DNA of 64,000 nucleotides from an uncultured Muribaculum sp. (lineage in GTDB: Bacteria > Bacteroidota > Bacteroidia > Bacteroidales > Muribaculaceae). The stretch lies in the NCBI GenBank assembly GCA_910587665.1, contig CAJUMZ010000008.1, positions 1-64,000 on the forward strand. The letters run 5' to 3'. A model generated the notes under the pieces. The model saw only the letters and a program-made list of their open reading frames with translations. It did no database searches and was not told where the DNA came from. Both the position numbers and the translations under genes were made by a program. Positions 35,338 to 44,571 of this stretch are shown here, piece by piece. Positions within the stretch are counted from its first letter, which is position 1; each line of letters opens with the position of its first letter.

Positions 35338-38232
35338 ATGACACTGAAAAAATATATCCTACCGGCTTGTGCAGCCATTCTCACCGTCATATCGCTGACC
35401 GGCTGTGACGACGACACAGCCGAATTCTACAGCAACGAACTCGGCTCAACCCTCGAGATCAACGATTCTCACAAAATCAGCCGCTTCCGTGTAGCAAAAC
35501 GGTATGTCGAACTGTCAGACGACTGCGACCGCGCCATAATCACCTTCAGCCGCGCGGGCGAATCCTCCGTCAGCCTCACCTATGAGGCGGCGGTAAGGTT
35601 TATTGACGACAATGTGGAATTTGCCGTCGAGATACCGCGCACCGCAAATATCACCAACGGCGAATACACCATTTCCGCAGAAGGAGCCGACGGCAGGCGC
35701 ATAGGCACAGACTTCACGGTGGAATTTCGCGACGAGATGCTGCACGCTATACTCGGACAAAGCATGTCATATACGCTATCCAAAGGCTCCGGCACCGCCG
35801 ATGACCCCTACCTGATACGCAATCAAGATGAATTCAACCAGTTTCTCTACGACATAAGCCGCGACTCAACCGCCCGCGGCAAAGGGAAGCATTTCCGGCA
35901 GACCACTTCGATCAATGCCCCTTTCAGCGGCGAGTCGACGCAGGGACGCGGCTATGAAAGCGAGTCATTTGCAGGGTCATACGACGGCGGAGGTTTTTCA
36001 ATCGAACGCCTCAACTACATCGGCAATAACGATGCCGCGAAAGATGTGTCGGTAGGACTCTTTGACGAGCTTCTCGACGGTGCGTCGGTAAGCAATCTCA
36101 CCCTCGACGGAATAAACATCCAGAAGGTGAATTCCGACTGCGGGGCAATCGCGGGCCGCAGCTCCGGAAATGTGAATATAAACAATGTGAAAGTAACGGG
36201 CACGATTTCAGACTGTGGCAAAAACATAGGCGGTCTCATAGGATATGCCGAAGGTGACCTCACCGTCAACCGCTATGATTTCAGCTTGACGATAAGAGGC
36301 AAAGAGGCTGTCGGAGGAGCCGTCGGCAGGAGCCGCAACGCGTCGTGTGCCATATCGGGCGTGACGACCCAGGCAAAATATTTCCTTATCGAGGGAGAAG
36401 AAAATGCCGGAGGGCTCATCGGCTATGCCAATGGAAGCGTCAAAATAAACAATGCACGCCTCACCCATTCCGTCTCGGGTGAGGACAGCGACATAAAGAC
36501 CGTCAGCGGCCGCCGTAATACGGGAGGGCTTATAGGCCTCGCCGAGCTGAGCTCGGAATCATCAATCACGGCAAGCCGCGTGCAGGCGCCCGTCGGCAAC
36601 AACAATGAAAACGCGGGAGGGTTTATCGGCCAATGTATCGCCCGCAACACCACACTCACTATTGACGGGTGCGGATTCAATTCGATCGTTACCGGATATG
36701 ATGGCGCGGGAGGCTTTTTCGGCATAGCCGATCTTGCCGACAACGGATTGCTATCCTTTGAAGGTGACAACGATTTTTCCGAGATCAACAGCGGGGCTAC
36801 CGGTGTATCGGCACAATTCAATGCGGGAGGCGTAGCGGGCACACTCTTCGGAATCGTGGAGCCGCGCGGCACCGTCATCATTGAAGCCAACATCAACTGT
36901 CACTCTACGACAGGCGGATTTGCAGGCTATGCCCAGGGCGTTACCTTGTCGGTCGATAATATTAAATTAGGCAAAAATGTGCGCATCAGCGGCGATTATT
37001 ATATCGGTGGAATGTTCGGCTACCTGAGCAAATCCACAATCACTTCATCACAGCGGTTTAATTATGCCGATCCCGGCTACCTCGAGGTACCGAAAAAATC
37101 GCGTTTCACGCCGCATTTCTCCGGGACAGTCAACGGCAAGGAGGATATAGGCGGCATCGCAGGCAGGATCTATGAAAGCAACCTGAAGGCAATACACTGC
37201 GCAGCGACCGTCAATGGCGAGAAATACACAGGAGGCATCGCGGGCGATGTCGACCAAAACGGCAACATGGACATGCACATAGAGGACTGCACCTTTTCCG
37301 GCACTATTTCCCAGGGAAGCACCGTCGGAGGCATAGCCGGGGCCATCACCGGAGGCGGATATATGGTTGACTGCATAAACTATTCAGACATCAGAGGAAA
37401 AGACCGGACCGGCGGCATTGCGGGTCATGTCGAATATAATGTAAGCCCCCCTCGTGTTCATTATTGCGTGAATACAGGCAGTATCACCGGCGCGGAAGAC
37501 GTTGGCGGCGTGATCGCCCGCATGACCGGAGGCGGACATTACTGCAAGGTAACCTCCTGCGGCAATTACGGGAGTGTGACAGGCACTTCGGGCGGCGTGG
37601 GCGGTATAGTGGGGAGGTGTACCGACAAGCGCATCAAGGTGCTTAACTGTGCCAACCACGGGCATGTCAGCGCATCGGGCGACTGCCACGGCATAGGAGG
37701 CGTAGCCGGGGCTCTCGGCGAGGATCCCAACGGGGTGATGGTATCGGAAAACTTAGAAGTAGGATACTGCTTCAACGACGGTGAAGTATCGTCGAGCTAC
37801 TCCAACAATAATCTCGGCGGCATACTCGGCTATCAGGAGGAAGGAAATTCCGACAAGCACGACCATGACTCATGGCTTCACGACAGCCTCAACCGCGGTC
37901 ATATCTCCAGCAAGCAACATGACGACAACGGGGGCATACTCGGCAAAGCCGACCATTACGCCTATGTGGAGAAAACGGTAAATCTCGGGGACATAGCAAA
38001 AGGCAACGGCATAATCGGCACTCACAAGAGCGCGGCAATCCTGTATCACGACAACAACTATTATCAGGATGGAAAGGGCAAGGGCTGGCCTGACGCCAAG
38101 AAAGTGGATTCCAACAAGGTCGGTGACAAATCGTCATATCCCGCCCTCGATTTCAACAATATATGGACGATCTCCGACGGCTCGCCATGGCTGCGCGACT
38201 GTCCGTTCCAGCGTGTCAGCTATCACCCCTGA
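35338..38232 (+). CDS. GLUG-repeat surface lipoprotein
   Basis: The 964-residue lipoprotein has a lipobox at Cys23 (SLTGC, then DDD). From about residue 230 to 900 it is built of more than a dozen GLUG-like units, each a variation of GGIAGxV/GGLIGYA followed by a short strand and a CxN or asparagine-rich turn. This predicts a long beta-helix such as seen in adhesins. It shares layout with its upstream neighbour but lacks the hydrophobic insert. The ATG at 35338 is preferred over a TTG three codons earlier. Attachment to a glycan, host protein or another cell is plausible but unproven. Confidence 0.82.
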   Translation: MTLKKYILPACAAILTVISLTGCDDDTAEFYSNELGSTLEINDSHKISRFRVAKRYVELSDDCDRAIITFSRAGESSVSLTYEAAVRFIDDNVEFAVEIPRTANITNGEYTISAEGADGRRIGTDFTVEFRDEMLHAILGQSMSYTLSKGSGTADDPYLIRNQDEFNQFLYDISRDSTARGKGKHFRQTTSINAPFSGESTQGRGYESESFAGSYDGGGFSIERLNYIGNNDAAKDVSVGLFDELLDGASVSNLTLDGINIQKVNSDCGAIAGRSSGNVNINNVKVTGTISDCGKNIGGLIGYAEGDLTVNRYDFSLTIRGKEAVGGAVGRSRNASCAISGVTTQAKYFLIEGEENAGGLIGYANGSVKINNARLTHSVSGEDSDIKTVSGRRNTGGLIGLAELSSESSITASRVQAPVGNNNENAGGFIGQCIARNTTLTIDGCGFNSIVTGYDGAGGFFGIADLADNGLLSFEGDNDFSEINSGATGVSAQFNAGGVAGTLFGIVEPRGTVIIEANINCHSTTGGFAGYAQGVTLSVDNIKLGKNVRISGDYYIGGMFGYLSKSTITSSQRFNYADPGYLEVPKKSRFTPHFSGTVNGKEDIGGIAGRIYESNLKAIHCAATVNGEKYTGGIAGDVDQNGNMDMHIEDCTFSGTISQGSTVGGIAGAITGGGYMVDCINYSDIRGKDRTGGIAGHVEYNVSPPRVHYCVNTGSITGAEDVGGVIARMTGGGHYCKVTSCGNYGSVTGTSGGVGGIVGRCTDKRIKVLNCANHGHVSASGDCHGIGGVAGALGEDPNGVMVSENLEVGYCFNDGEVSSSYSNNNLGGILGYQEEGNSDKHDHDSWLHDSLNRGHISSKQHDDNGGILGKADHYAYVEKTVNLGDIAKGNGIIGTHKSAAILYHDNNYYQDGKGKGWPDAKKVDSNKVGDKSSYPALDFNNIWTISDGSPWLRDCPFQRVSYHP

Positions 38233-38238
38233 CACACC

Positions 38239-39876
38239 CTACCCTTGCGCCGCTCTTTCCCTTGAGCGACGGCGGTATTCCGACGGGGGCATGCCGTAGC
38301 GCTTGTGAAACGCACGCTGGAACGTGCGTATAGTCCCGAAGCCGAGAGCTGCCGCTATATCGGTGAGCGACATATCAGGCTCTGCGACAAGCATGTGGCG
38401 CGCCTCGTCAAGACGCTTCACCGCGATATACTCCATCACGGTCATTCCGCGCTCCTCTCGGAGGATGGCGGTAAGCTGCTGCTCCTTGACGCCCACGGCG
38501 TCGGCGAGTTCGCGGCGTGACAATGCCGGATTACAATACGGGCGACGGTCGAGCATGTATCGGTCAAGACGAGCAATCACAGAGCCGTCGCCTGCCGCCG
38601 GGCCATCAGTGCCGGAGACTGCCGGGAGCCGCATGCGGTCATACTCCTCAAGACGCGTCACCATAAGCCGGTTTTTGCGCCTCAACACACGCATGTAGAC
38701 AAGCGTGACGGCAAGCACCGCGGCAATCAGCAACGCCACAACCCCTACAATCACGAGATGCAGTCCCTTCCGCTCGCTCTCAAGGCGCGCCGTCTCCACC
38801 CCGTGGATCATGCGCAGCTCGTCGAGACGCCGCCCTACATCCAGGCGCGTGACAGAGTCGCTTGCCTGAATATAATCGCGATACATCGCGACGCTTTCCC
38901 GATGACGCCCCGACTCATCAAGCAGCTGAGCCTTCAGCAGCATGTCGTTGAGATAAAACGGATAATAGTCACGGTGGGTAGCCATCAGAGTGTCGGCACA
39001 GGCGAGAGCCATGTCATAGTCACGGACCGACGCGGCAACCAGGGCGCGGGCAAGATAATATTGCTCATAGGCACGCGAGGGGAGCGAGGGATTTATCAAT
39101 ATACGTGCAGAGTCAAGACGTGAAAACGCCCTGTCGGGACAGCCCGTGCGACATTCGGCAAGAGCCTGCATCCCGGCAGCAGTCACGCGGAAATGTCCTG
39201 TCGGGTCATCCCATCCGGTCGACAGGCGGTAATCCACCGCCTCATTGTAGCTACCGGCGGCTGCGGCAAGGCACTCATTGTCGCCAAGCATACGTGATGT
39301 CATCCAGATCCATTCGTCGATGCTCACCCCCGTGGAGAACGCATTAAGGCTCTCGCGGTAACCGGGAGTGACGGAGCGCGCCCCTGTAAAAATATCAAGA
39401 GCCTTTTCATATAGCTGCATCTTATAAGCCATCTGGCCCTGCACACGCAAAGCCATAGCCATGCCGAGCGAATGCCCCATAGCCACGGCACGGTCATACA
39501 TCGCCTCGGCCTCCTTGTCGGCGGCGTCATAACGGCGATCGGAAAAGAGTCGGTCAATCAGCACATTATCGGCGGCAAACGCATAGTCGTGGCATTCAAG
39601 AGCTGTCAACTCGGCTACGATCGCCGTAAGCTGCGGCACTATAGTATCGGCAGGCTCCATGTTCTGCAAAGCCTGCGCGTAGCTTACAAGGGCAAGCGCG
39701 GTCAAAGAGGTGTCGCCCGACTCGCGCGCCGCGTCAACCGCCGCACGCCACAACACGGGGCTTTCAGAACGCCTCGCCGCGTCGATCATCTCTTTTGCGC
39801 CCTGTGCCGCCAACGATGCAGGCCGAAAGGAAAAAATGGCGATAATGACCGATAATATGACAGAGATACGCCGCAT
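38239..39876 (-). CDS. TPR-membrane-AraC one-component regulator
   Basis: The 545-residue protein has a signal peptide or first membrane helix (residues 1-24), a long TPR-like helical region (about 30-365) that would lie in the periplasm, one membrane helix (about 372-396, LVIVGVVALLIAAVLAV), and a cytoplasmic AraC-type helix-turn-helix domain (about 440-540; LTDIAAALGFGTIRTFQRAF). No kinase or receiver is present, so signal transfer must be direct through the membrane. It starts one base after the trmD stop codon, so the two are probably cotranscribed. It converges on the GLUG operon with only 6 bases between stop codons. Confidence 0.88.
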   Translation of the reverse strand: MRRISVILSVIIAIFSFRPASLAAQGAKEMIDAARRSESPVLWRAAVDAARESGDTSLTALALVSYAQALQNMEPADTIVPQLTAIVAELTALECHDYAFAADNVLIDRLFSDRRYDAADKEAEAMYDRAVAMGHSLGMAMALRVQGQMAYKMQLYEKALDIFTGARSVTPGYRESLNAFSTGVSIDEWIWMTSRMLGDNECLAAAAGSYNEAVDYRLSTGWDDPTGHFRVTAAGMQALAECRTGCPDRAFSRLDSARILINPSLPSRAYEQYYLARALVAASVRDYDMALACADTLMATHRDYYPFYLNDMLLKAQLLDESGRHRESVAMYRDYIQASDSVTRLDVGRRLDELRMIHGVETARLESERKGLHLVIVGVVALLIAAVLAVTLVYMRVLRRKNRLMVTRLEEYDRMRLPAVSGTDGPAAGDGSVIARLDRYMLDRRPYCNPALSRRELADAVGVKEQQLTAILREERGMTVMEYIAVKRLDEARHMLVAEPDMSLTDIAAALGFGTIRTFQRAFHKRYGMPPSEYRRRSRERAAQG

Positions 39877-39877
39877 A

Positions 39878-40561
39878 TCAGTTTATCCCGTCAAGAAGTC
39901 CCGGGCGAAGACGGCGCGTGCGCTCCAATGCCTGCTCATGGCGCCACTCGTCGATACGCGCCTGATGCCCCGACAGGAGGATGTCGGGCACTTTCCAGCC
40001 ATTGTATTCAGCCGGGCGCGTGTAGATAGGGGGAGCAAGGAGATTGTCCTGGAAGGAGTCGCTGAGCGCGCTCTGCTCGTCGCCGATAGCCCCGGGGATA
40101 AGTCTTACGATAGCGTCGGTGATCACAAGCGCGGGAAGCTCGCCGCCGGTGAGCACATAGTCGCCTATGGTTATCTCCCTCGTGACAAGGTGCTCGCGTA
40201 TACGGTAGTCGACACCCTTGTAGTGGCCGCAGAGTATAATGATGTTTTCAAGCATCGACATGCGGTTAGCCATCTGCTGGGTGAGCTGTTCGCCGTCGGG
40301 GGAGGTGAATATCACCTCGTCGTAGTCGCGCTGACTGCGGAGATGGGATATGGCTCGGTCGACAGGCTCTATCTGCATCACCATGCCCGCCTCGCCGCCA
40401 AACGGGTAGTCATCGACCTTACGGTGGCGGTTGGTGGTGTAATCGCGCAGGTTATGTACCACGATCTCGGCAAGCCCCTTGTCTTGGGCGCGCTTCAGTA
40501 TCGAGCATCCGAGCGGCGACTCGAGCATTTCGGGCAACACAGTCAGGATATCTATTCGCAT
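39878..40561 (-). CDS. trmD: tRNA (guanine37-N1)-methyltransferase
   Basis: TrmD methylates G37 next to the anticodon, which prevents frameshifting. The 227-residue protein starts MRIDILTVLPEML and has the trefoil-knot SAM site (IIILCGHYKGVDYRI; ITIGDYVLTGGELPALV) and the family segment RPGLLDG... near the C-terminus. The ATG at 40561 is chosen because the usual TrmD start follows it; the upstream 16 codons are not conserved in type. The common neighbours rpsP, rimM and rplS are absent here; an AraC regulator follows by one base. Confidence 0.95.
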   Translation of the reverse strand: MRIDILTVLPEMLESPLGCSILKRAQDKGLAEIVVHNLRDYTTNRHRKVDDYPFGGEAGMVMQIEPVDRAISHLRSQRDYDEVIFTSPDGEQLTQQMANRMSMLENIIILCGHYKGVDYRIREHLVTREITIGDYVLTGGELPALVITDAIVRLIPGAIGDEQSALSDSFQDNLLAPPIYTRPAEYNGWKVPDILLSGHQARIDEWRHEQALERTRRLRPGLLDGIN

Positions 40562-40624
40562 AAACTTAAATCTTTTAAACCATGCAAAGATAACACTTTT
40601 ATGCGTCACTAAGAAACCGCACCG

Positions 40625-42463
40625 CTACTCCGCAAGAGCCTCAAGGATGGATTTCTTCATCAATGCGTGGTCGCGGAAGTCATTGCGCAGGGAGTATGTG
40701 CCGTCGCGCCTTACAAGCACATAGGAGGGAATGCCGTCAAGATTAAATTGCTTGTAGAAGGATTGCATCTGCTCCTCGCTCATGCGATAGTGGAGCCCCC
40801 TGACGCCGTTTATAAACGTCAGATATGCGGGAAGCGACGACGAGGTATCGGCAAGGTATATCCACACAATATCGTCATCAGCAAAAACGTCATCCTTAAG
40901 CGGCTCGTTGGAGGTGATTGAAGCCCGGCACGGGCCACACCAGGTGTTCCAGAAATCCACAATCACCACTTTCCCCTTGTGAGGGGCGACTATCGCGTCA
41001 AACAGCTCGCCATCGGCAACGTCGGGCACAGTCTCAATCTTCACCTTCTCCTTATAAGAAGCAATTTGAGCTACTTTGTCATCATTCATCTTGCGGAGCG
41101 CGGCGGCAAATAACGGATTGGACAGCGAGTCAAGCGCGGCAAAATTTTCCTGTGTCATAGTGCCGCTCTTTGCCAAATCAATCACCGAGCAAACCGTCTT
41201 TATATCTTTTATCCTTTCAGGATCGGCAAAATGTCCACGCCAGCCAAACAACAGCGCCATCCCGTAACCCGGAAAATCGGACAAGAGGAAGCGGTCGTCG
41301 GAGAGGTCAAACATTTCCGCCATCCTCTTTATATCGTCGGCAGAAGGGCCGCAAGTGTCGATTACAAACTGTGCCGAGTCAGCGGGAACCGGTTTTTCTT
41401 CCAGACGCTCGTTGACACGTATAGCAGTGCGCACCCCCATGGAATAGGCAAGTCCCATCGACATATCAATGATACTCATCGCCTTTATAACCTGAGGTAT
41501 ATCCATAGACTCGACCCCCCGACGCGCATTGTTGTAGAGGTCAATCATCTCCCCGTAGACCCCGGCATCACCGTTAGGATTCATGAAGGGAGACAAGTTT
41601 AATGACGAAATACCGTAATCATAGGCGGAAAGATTGTTTACGTCGGCATAACGCCCGCTGAAAGACGCCAAAGCCTCGTCCGACGCCATTCCCCGGCGCC
41701 GCGCCATCAACATGTCGCCGCTTTTATGGGTGTTTACATCCACTTGCACATCATCACCCGGGGCGATGAGAAATCCGCTGACAAGCACCTCCCTTGAATC
41801 AAGCACCAGTGAGGCCCGACATGTGCCATACTGAGGAAACCGGAAGCTGATCACATCACCGGCAGTCGAGTCAGGCCTTATTTCTTCCTGACCAAACACA
41901 GGTGAGGTCAGAATCAATGAAACCGACCTGCCGTTTCTGTTTTTCTCGGGAAAATGCAGGGTAAGGCGGCTCTCACCTGTCTCCCACATAAATTCGGGAT
42001 ATGCCACATCGGAGGCGACGGGTTTTATTGCGGCGGGAGAGTGTGATTTTTCCCCGGACAGGTCGACGCCCCAAATGCGGAACGCACCCGGCTCATTCCC
42101 CTCAATAAAGTCAAATGTACGGGTGTCGAGAGGCAGCGGCTCAAAATAAAGCGTGAACACTGAGTCGCCCGACTCCGGCATCCAAAGCTCCTTGCCCAAT
42201 TCCGCTCCCTTGGCATCCCTTGCGGCATATGCCTTGCCACCGGCCATAAGCACAGTCTCGGGGACAATACGTATCCACATGTGGGGTCGATAATAACCGT
42301 GCATGTCAAGCACCGTCACGGAGTCGGTCAGCGTGACGCGCTCTATATCAATAGATGAGGACGACGCGCTTTCTATATAAGGAGAGTCAACAACTTTCTG
42401 CGCCTGCACCGCAGAAGTGGCGGCAAGCACAGCCGATGCCGCCATTAACACAAATCTTTCCAT
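40625..42463 (-). CDS. Secreted thioredoxin-like protein, TlpA/AhpC-TSA type
   Basis: The 612-residue protein has a signal peptide ending near AVQAQ, a long N-terminal half of beta-rich and helical segments of unknown role, and a C-terminal thioredoxin domain (about residues 480-610) with VDFWNTWCGPCRASI near residue 510. The CGPC pair predicts disulfide reduction or exchange in the periplasm. Such long thioredoxin-fold proteins are common in Bacteroidetes, and the partner proteins are not known. It is a single-gene unit divergent from pckA. Confidence 0.85.
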   Translation of the reverse strand: MERFVLMAASAVLAATSAVQAQKVVDSPYIESASSSSIDIERVTLTDSVTVLDMHGYYRPHMWIRIVPETVLMAGGKAYAARDAKGAELGKELWMPESGDSVFTLYFEPLPLDTRTFDFIEGNEPGAFRIWGVDLSGEKSHSPAAIKPVASDVAYPEFMWETGESRLTLHFPEKNRNGRSVSLILTSPVFGQEEIRPDSTAGDVISFRFPQYGTCRASLVLDSREVLVSGFLIAPGDDVQVDVNTHKSGDMLMARRRGMASDEALASFSGRYADVNNLSAYDYGISSLNLSPFMNPNGDAGVYGEMIDLYNNARRGVESMDIPQVIKAMSIIDMSMGLAYSMGVRTAIRVNERLEEKPVPADSAQFVIDTCGPSADDIKRMAEMFDLSDDRFLLSDFPGYGMALLFGWRGHFADPERIKDIKTVCSVIDLAKSGTMTQENFAALDSLSNPLFAAALRKMNDDKVAQIASYKEKVKIETVPDVADGELFDAIVAPHKGKVVIVDFWNTWCGPCRASITSNEPLKDDVFADDDIVWIYLADTSSSLPAYLTFINGVRGLHYRMSEEQMQSFYKQFNLDGIPSYVLVRRDGTYSLRNDFRDHALMKKSILEALAE

Positions 42464-42783
42464 TGTAATAAACCTCTGATTTTAAAATCGTAAAATTACT
42501 ATACAATCCACAATATAACATAATTTTATCAATAATTAACCATATGGCATTGAACATAAAGGCATATTGAAGCCTTTAACTGTAGCGAAAAAACAGAATA
42601 CATGAAAGATCGAAAAAACGATACCGGCAGAGAGCAAATATTATTAAAAAAATGTAATTACGGAAATAATTCCGTATTTTATATTCGTGATTAGAAAAAT
42701 TCAGCTAACTTTGCACGTGATACAATAGGTGATTGTCGCCAAGATTTAAGTGAACGATAAAAATTCAAGAACTAAATAATTAA
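42464..42783. promoter_or_regulatory. Divergent region between the thioredoxin-like gene and pckA
   Basis: This 320-base, A+T-rich region contains a TAACTTTGC -7 box for pckA at 42706-42714. A perfect 7-bp hairpin (TACGGAA/TTCCGTA, 42659-42676) followed by TTTTAT sits just upstream of that box. A 30-codon frame at 42602-42694 was judged accidental. I see no clear -33 element and no RNA gene. Confidence 0.45.
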
Positions 42784-44400
42784 ATGTCTAACAAAATGAG
42801 CAAAATCGATTTAACACAGTACGGTATCACCGGTACTAAGGAAATCATTTACAATCCTTCCTACGAAGAACTCTTCAAAGAAGAGACTCTCCCCACCCTC
42901 GAAGGCTATGAAAAAGGCGTAGTGACCGAACTCGGCGCAGTCAACGTGATGACAGGCGTGTATACCGGCCGCTCACCCAAGGACAAATTCATCGTGCTCG
43001 ACGACCAGTCAAAGGACAATGTATGGTGGACAACCGAAGAATATCCCAATGACAACAAGCCCGTAACCGAGAAGACCTGGGAAGCCGTAAAGGAAATCGC
43101 AATCAAGGAACTCTCCAACAAGAAGCTCTATGTAGTTGACCGTTTCTGCGGCGCCAACAAGGACACCCGCATGGCTGTGCGTTTCATCATGGAAGTAGCA
43201 TGGCAGGCACACTTCGTGACCAACATGTTTATCGCTCCCTCAGAAGAGGAGCTCAAGGACTTCAAGCCCGACTTCGTTGTTTACAACGCATCAAAGGCAA
43301 AGGTTGAAAACTATAAGGAACTCGGCTTGAACTCAGAGACAGCCGTAGTATTCAACATCACTTCCCACGAGCAGGTAATCATCAACACCTGGTATGGCGG
43401 CGAGATGAAGAAAGGTATGTTCTCTATGATGAACTACTTCCTCCCGTTGAAGGGCATCGCATCAATGCACTGCTCCGCCAACACTGACAAGAACGGCGAG
43501 AACACAGCAGTATTCTTCGGTCTTTCAGGAACAGGCAAGACCACCCTTTCAACCGACCCGAAGCGTCTCCTCATCGGTGACGACGAGCACGGCTGGGACG
43601 ACAACGGCGTGTTCAACTTCGAAGGCGGCTGCTACGCAAAGGTCATCAACCTTGACAAAGAGAGCGAGCCCGATATCTACAACGCCATCACCCGCGACGC
43701 ACTTCTCGAAAACGTCACCGTCGACGCAGAAGGCAAAATCGACTTCAAGGACAAGAGCGTGACTGAGAACACCCGCGTATCTTACCCGATCAACCATATC
43801 GAGAGCATCGTACGCCCCGTATCGGCAGGTCCGGCTGCAAAGAATGTAATCTTCCTCTCGGCCGACGCATTCGGTGTGCTTCCTCCCGTATCTATCCTTA
43901 CTCCGGAGCAGACCAAGTACTACTTCCTTTCAGGCTTCACCGCAAAGCTTGCAGGTACAGAGCGCGGCATCACCGAGCCTACCCCGACATTCTCGGCTTG
44001 CTTCGGTCAGGCATTCCTTGAACTCCACCCGACAAAATACGCTGAAGAGCTCGTTAAGCGCATGGAAAAGAGCGGCGCAAAGGCTTATCTCGTAAACACC
44101 GGCTGGAACGGTTCAGGCAAGCGTATCTCTATCCGTGACACCCGCGGTATCATCGACGACATCCTTGACGGCGCAATCCTCAAGGCTCCGACCAAGAAAC
44201 TCCCGATCTTCGACTTCGAGATCCCGACCGAGCTTCCCGGAGTAGATCCCAAGATCCTCGACCCGCGCGACACTTACGCTAACGCAGAAGAGTGGGAAGT
44301 AAAGGCAAAAGACCTCGCTGCCCGCTTCATCAAGAACTTCAAGAAGTATACCAACAACGAAGCCGGCAAGGCACTCGTTGCAGCAGGTCCCCAGCTCTAA
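42784..44400 (+). CDS. pckA: Phosphoenolpyruvate carboxykinase (ATP)
   Basis: PckA interconverts oxaloacetate plus ATP with phosphoenolpyruvate, CO2 and ADP. In gut Bacteroidales it often runs toward oxaloacetate for succinate fermentation. The 538-residue protein has VYTGRSPKDKF near the start, the kinase loop GLSGTGKTTLS (about 244-254), the metal-binding LIGDDEHGWDDNGVFNFEGGC segment and NTGWNGSGKRISI. The codon use is that of a highly expressed gene (many AAG, CTC and ATC). It has its own promoter and a strong terminator. Confidence 0.97.
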   Translation: MSNKMSKIDLTQYGITGTKEIIYNPSYEELFKEETLPTLEGYEKGVVTELGAVNVMTGVYTGRSPKDKFIVLDDQSKDNVWWTTEEYPNDNKPVTEKTWEAVKEIAIKELSNKKLYVVDRFCGANKDTRMAVRFIMEVAWQAHFVTNMFIAPSEEELKDFKPDFVVYNASKAKVENYKELGLNSETAVVFNITSHEQVIINTWYGGEMKKGMFSMMNYFLPLKGIASMHCSANTDKNGENTAVFFGLSGTGKTTLSTDPKRLLIGDDEHGWDDNGVFNFEGGCYAKVINLDKESEPDIYNAITRDALLENVTVDAEGKIDFKDKSVTENTRVSYPINHIESIVRPVSAGPAAKNVIFLSADAFGVLPPVSILTPEQTKYYFLSGFTAKLAGTERGITEPTPTFSACFGQAFLELHPTKYAEELVKRMEKSGAKAYLVNTGWNGSGKRISIRDTRGIIDDILDGAILKAPTKKLPIFDFEIPTELPGVDPKILDPRDTYANAEEWEVKAKDLAARFIKNFKKYTNNEAGKALVAAGPQL

Positions 44401-44425
44401 TATAAGCTGACCTAAATAGCTAACG

Positions 44426-44460
44426 GGCGGGTGAATCACTATGATTCACCCGCCTTTTTT
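44426..44460 (+). terminator. Terminator of pckA
   Basis: A perfect 12-bp stem (GGCGGGTGAATC/GATTCACCCGCC) with a 5-base loop is followed by six or more T residues, 25 bases after the pckA stop codon. Confidence 0.9.
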
Positions 44461-44467
44461 CGCTCAA

Positions 44468-44508
44468 CCAACGACCTTAGGGTCGTTAAGGTCTTTAAAG
44501 TCCTTAAC
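44468..44508. repeat. Interspersed hairpin repeat, copy 2
   Basis: The 18-mer at 44471-44488 is identical to that at 32186-32203. It is followed by a second palindrome, TTAAGG...CCTTAA (44486-44507). The element lies between the pckA terminator and the next promoter. Confidence 0.7.
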
Positions 44509-44518
44509 AAATAAGCTA

Positions 44519-44550
44519 TTGCCGTTTTAGCAAATTTCTTGTATCTTTGC
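44519..44550 (+). promoter_or_regulatory. Promoter of the secreted adhesin-like protein
   Basis: TTG (44519-44521), 20-base spacer, TATCTTTGC (44542-44550): a full match to the Bacteroidetes promoter pattern. The ATG at 44572 follows by 21 bases. Confidence 0.7.
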
Positions 44551-44571
44551 GATTCAACCATCATTAATGAC

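Noticed and set aside
42602..42694. A 30-codon frame upstream of pckA
   Set aside because: It is highly charged with no pattern, and it ends inside the region of the hairpin and pckA promoter.
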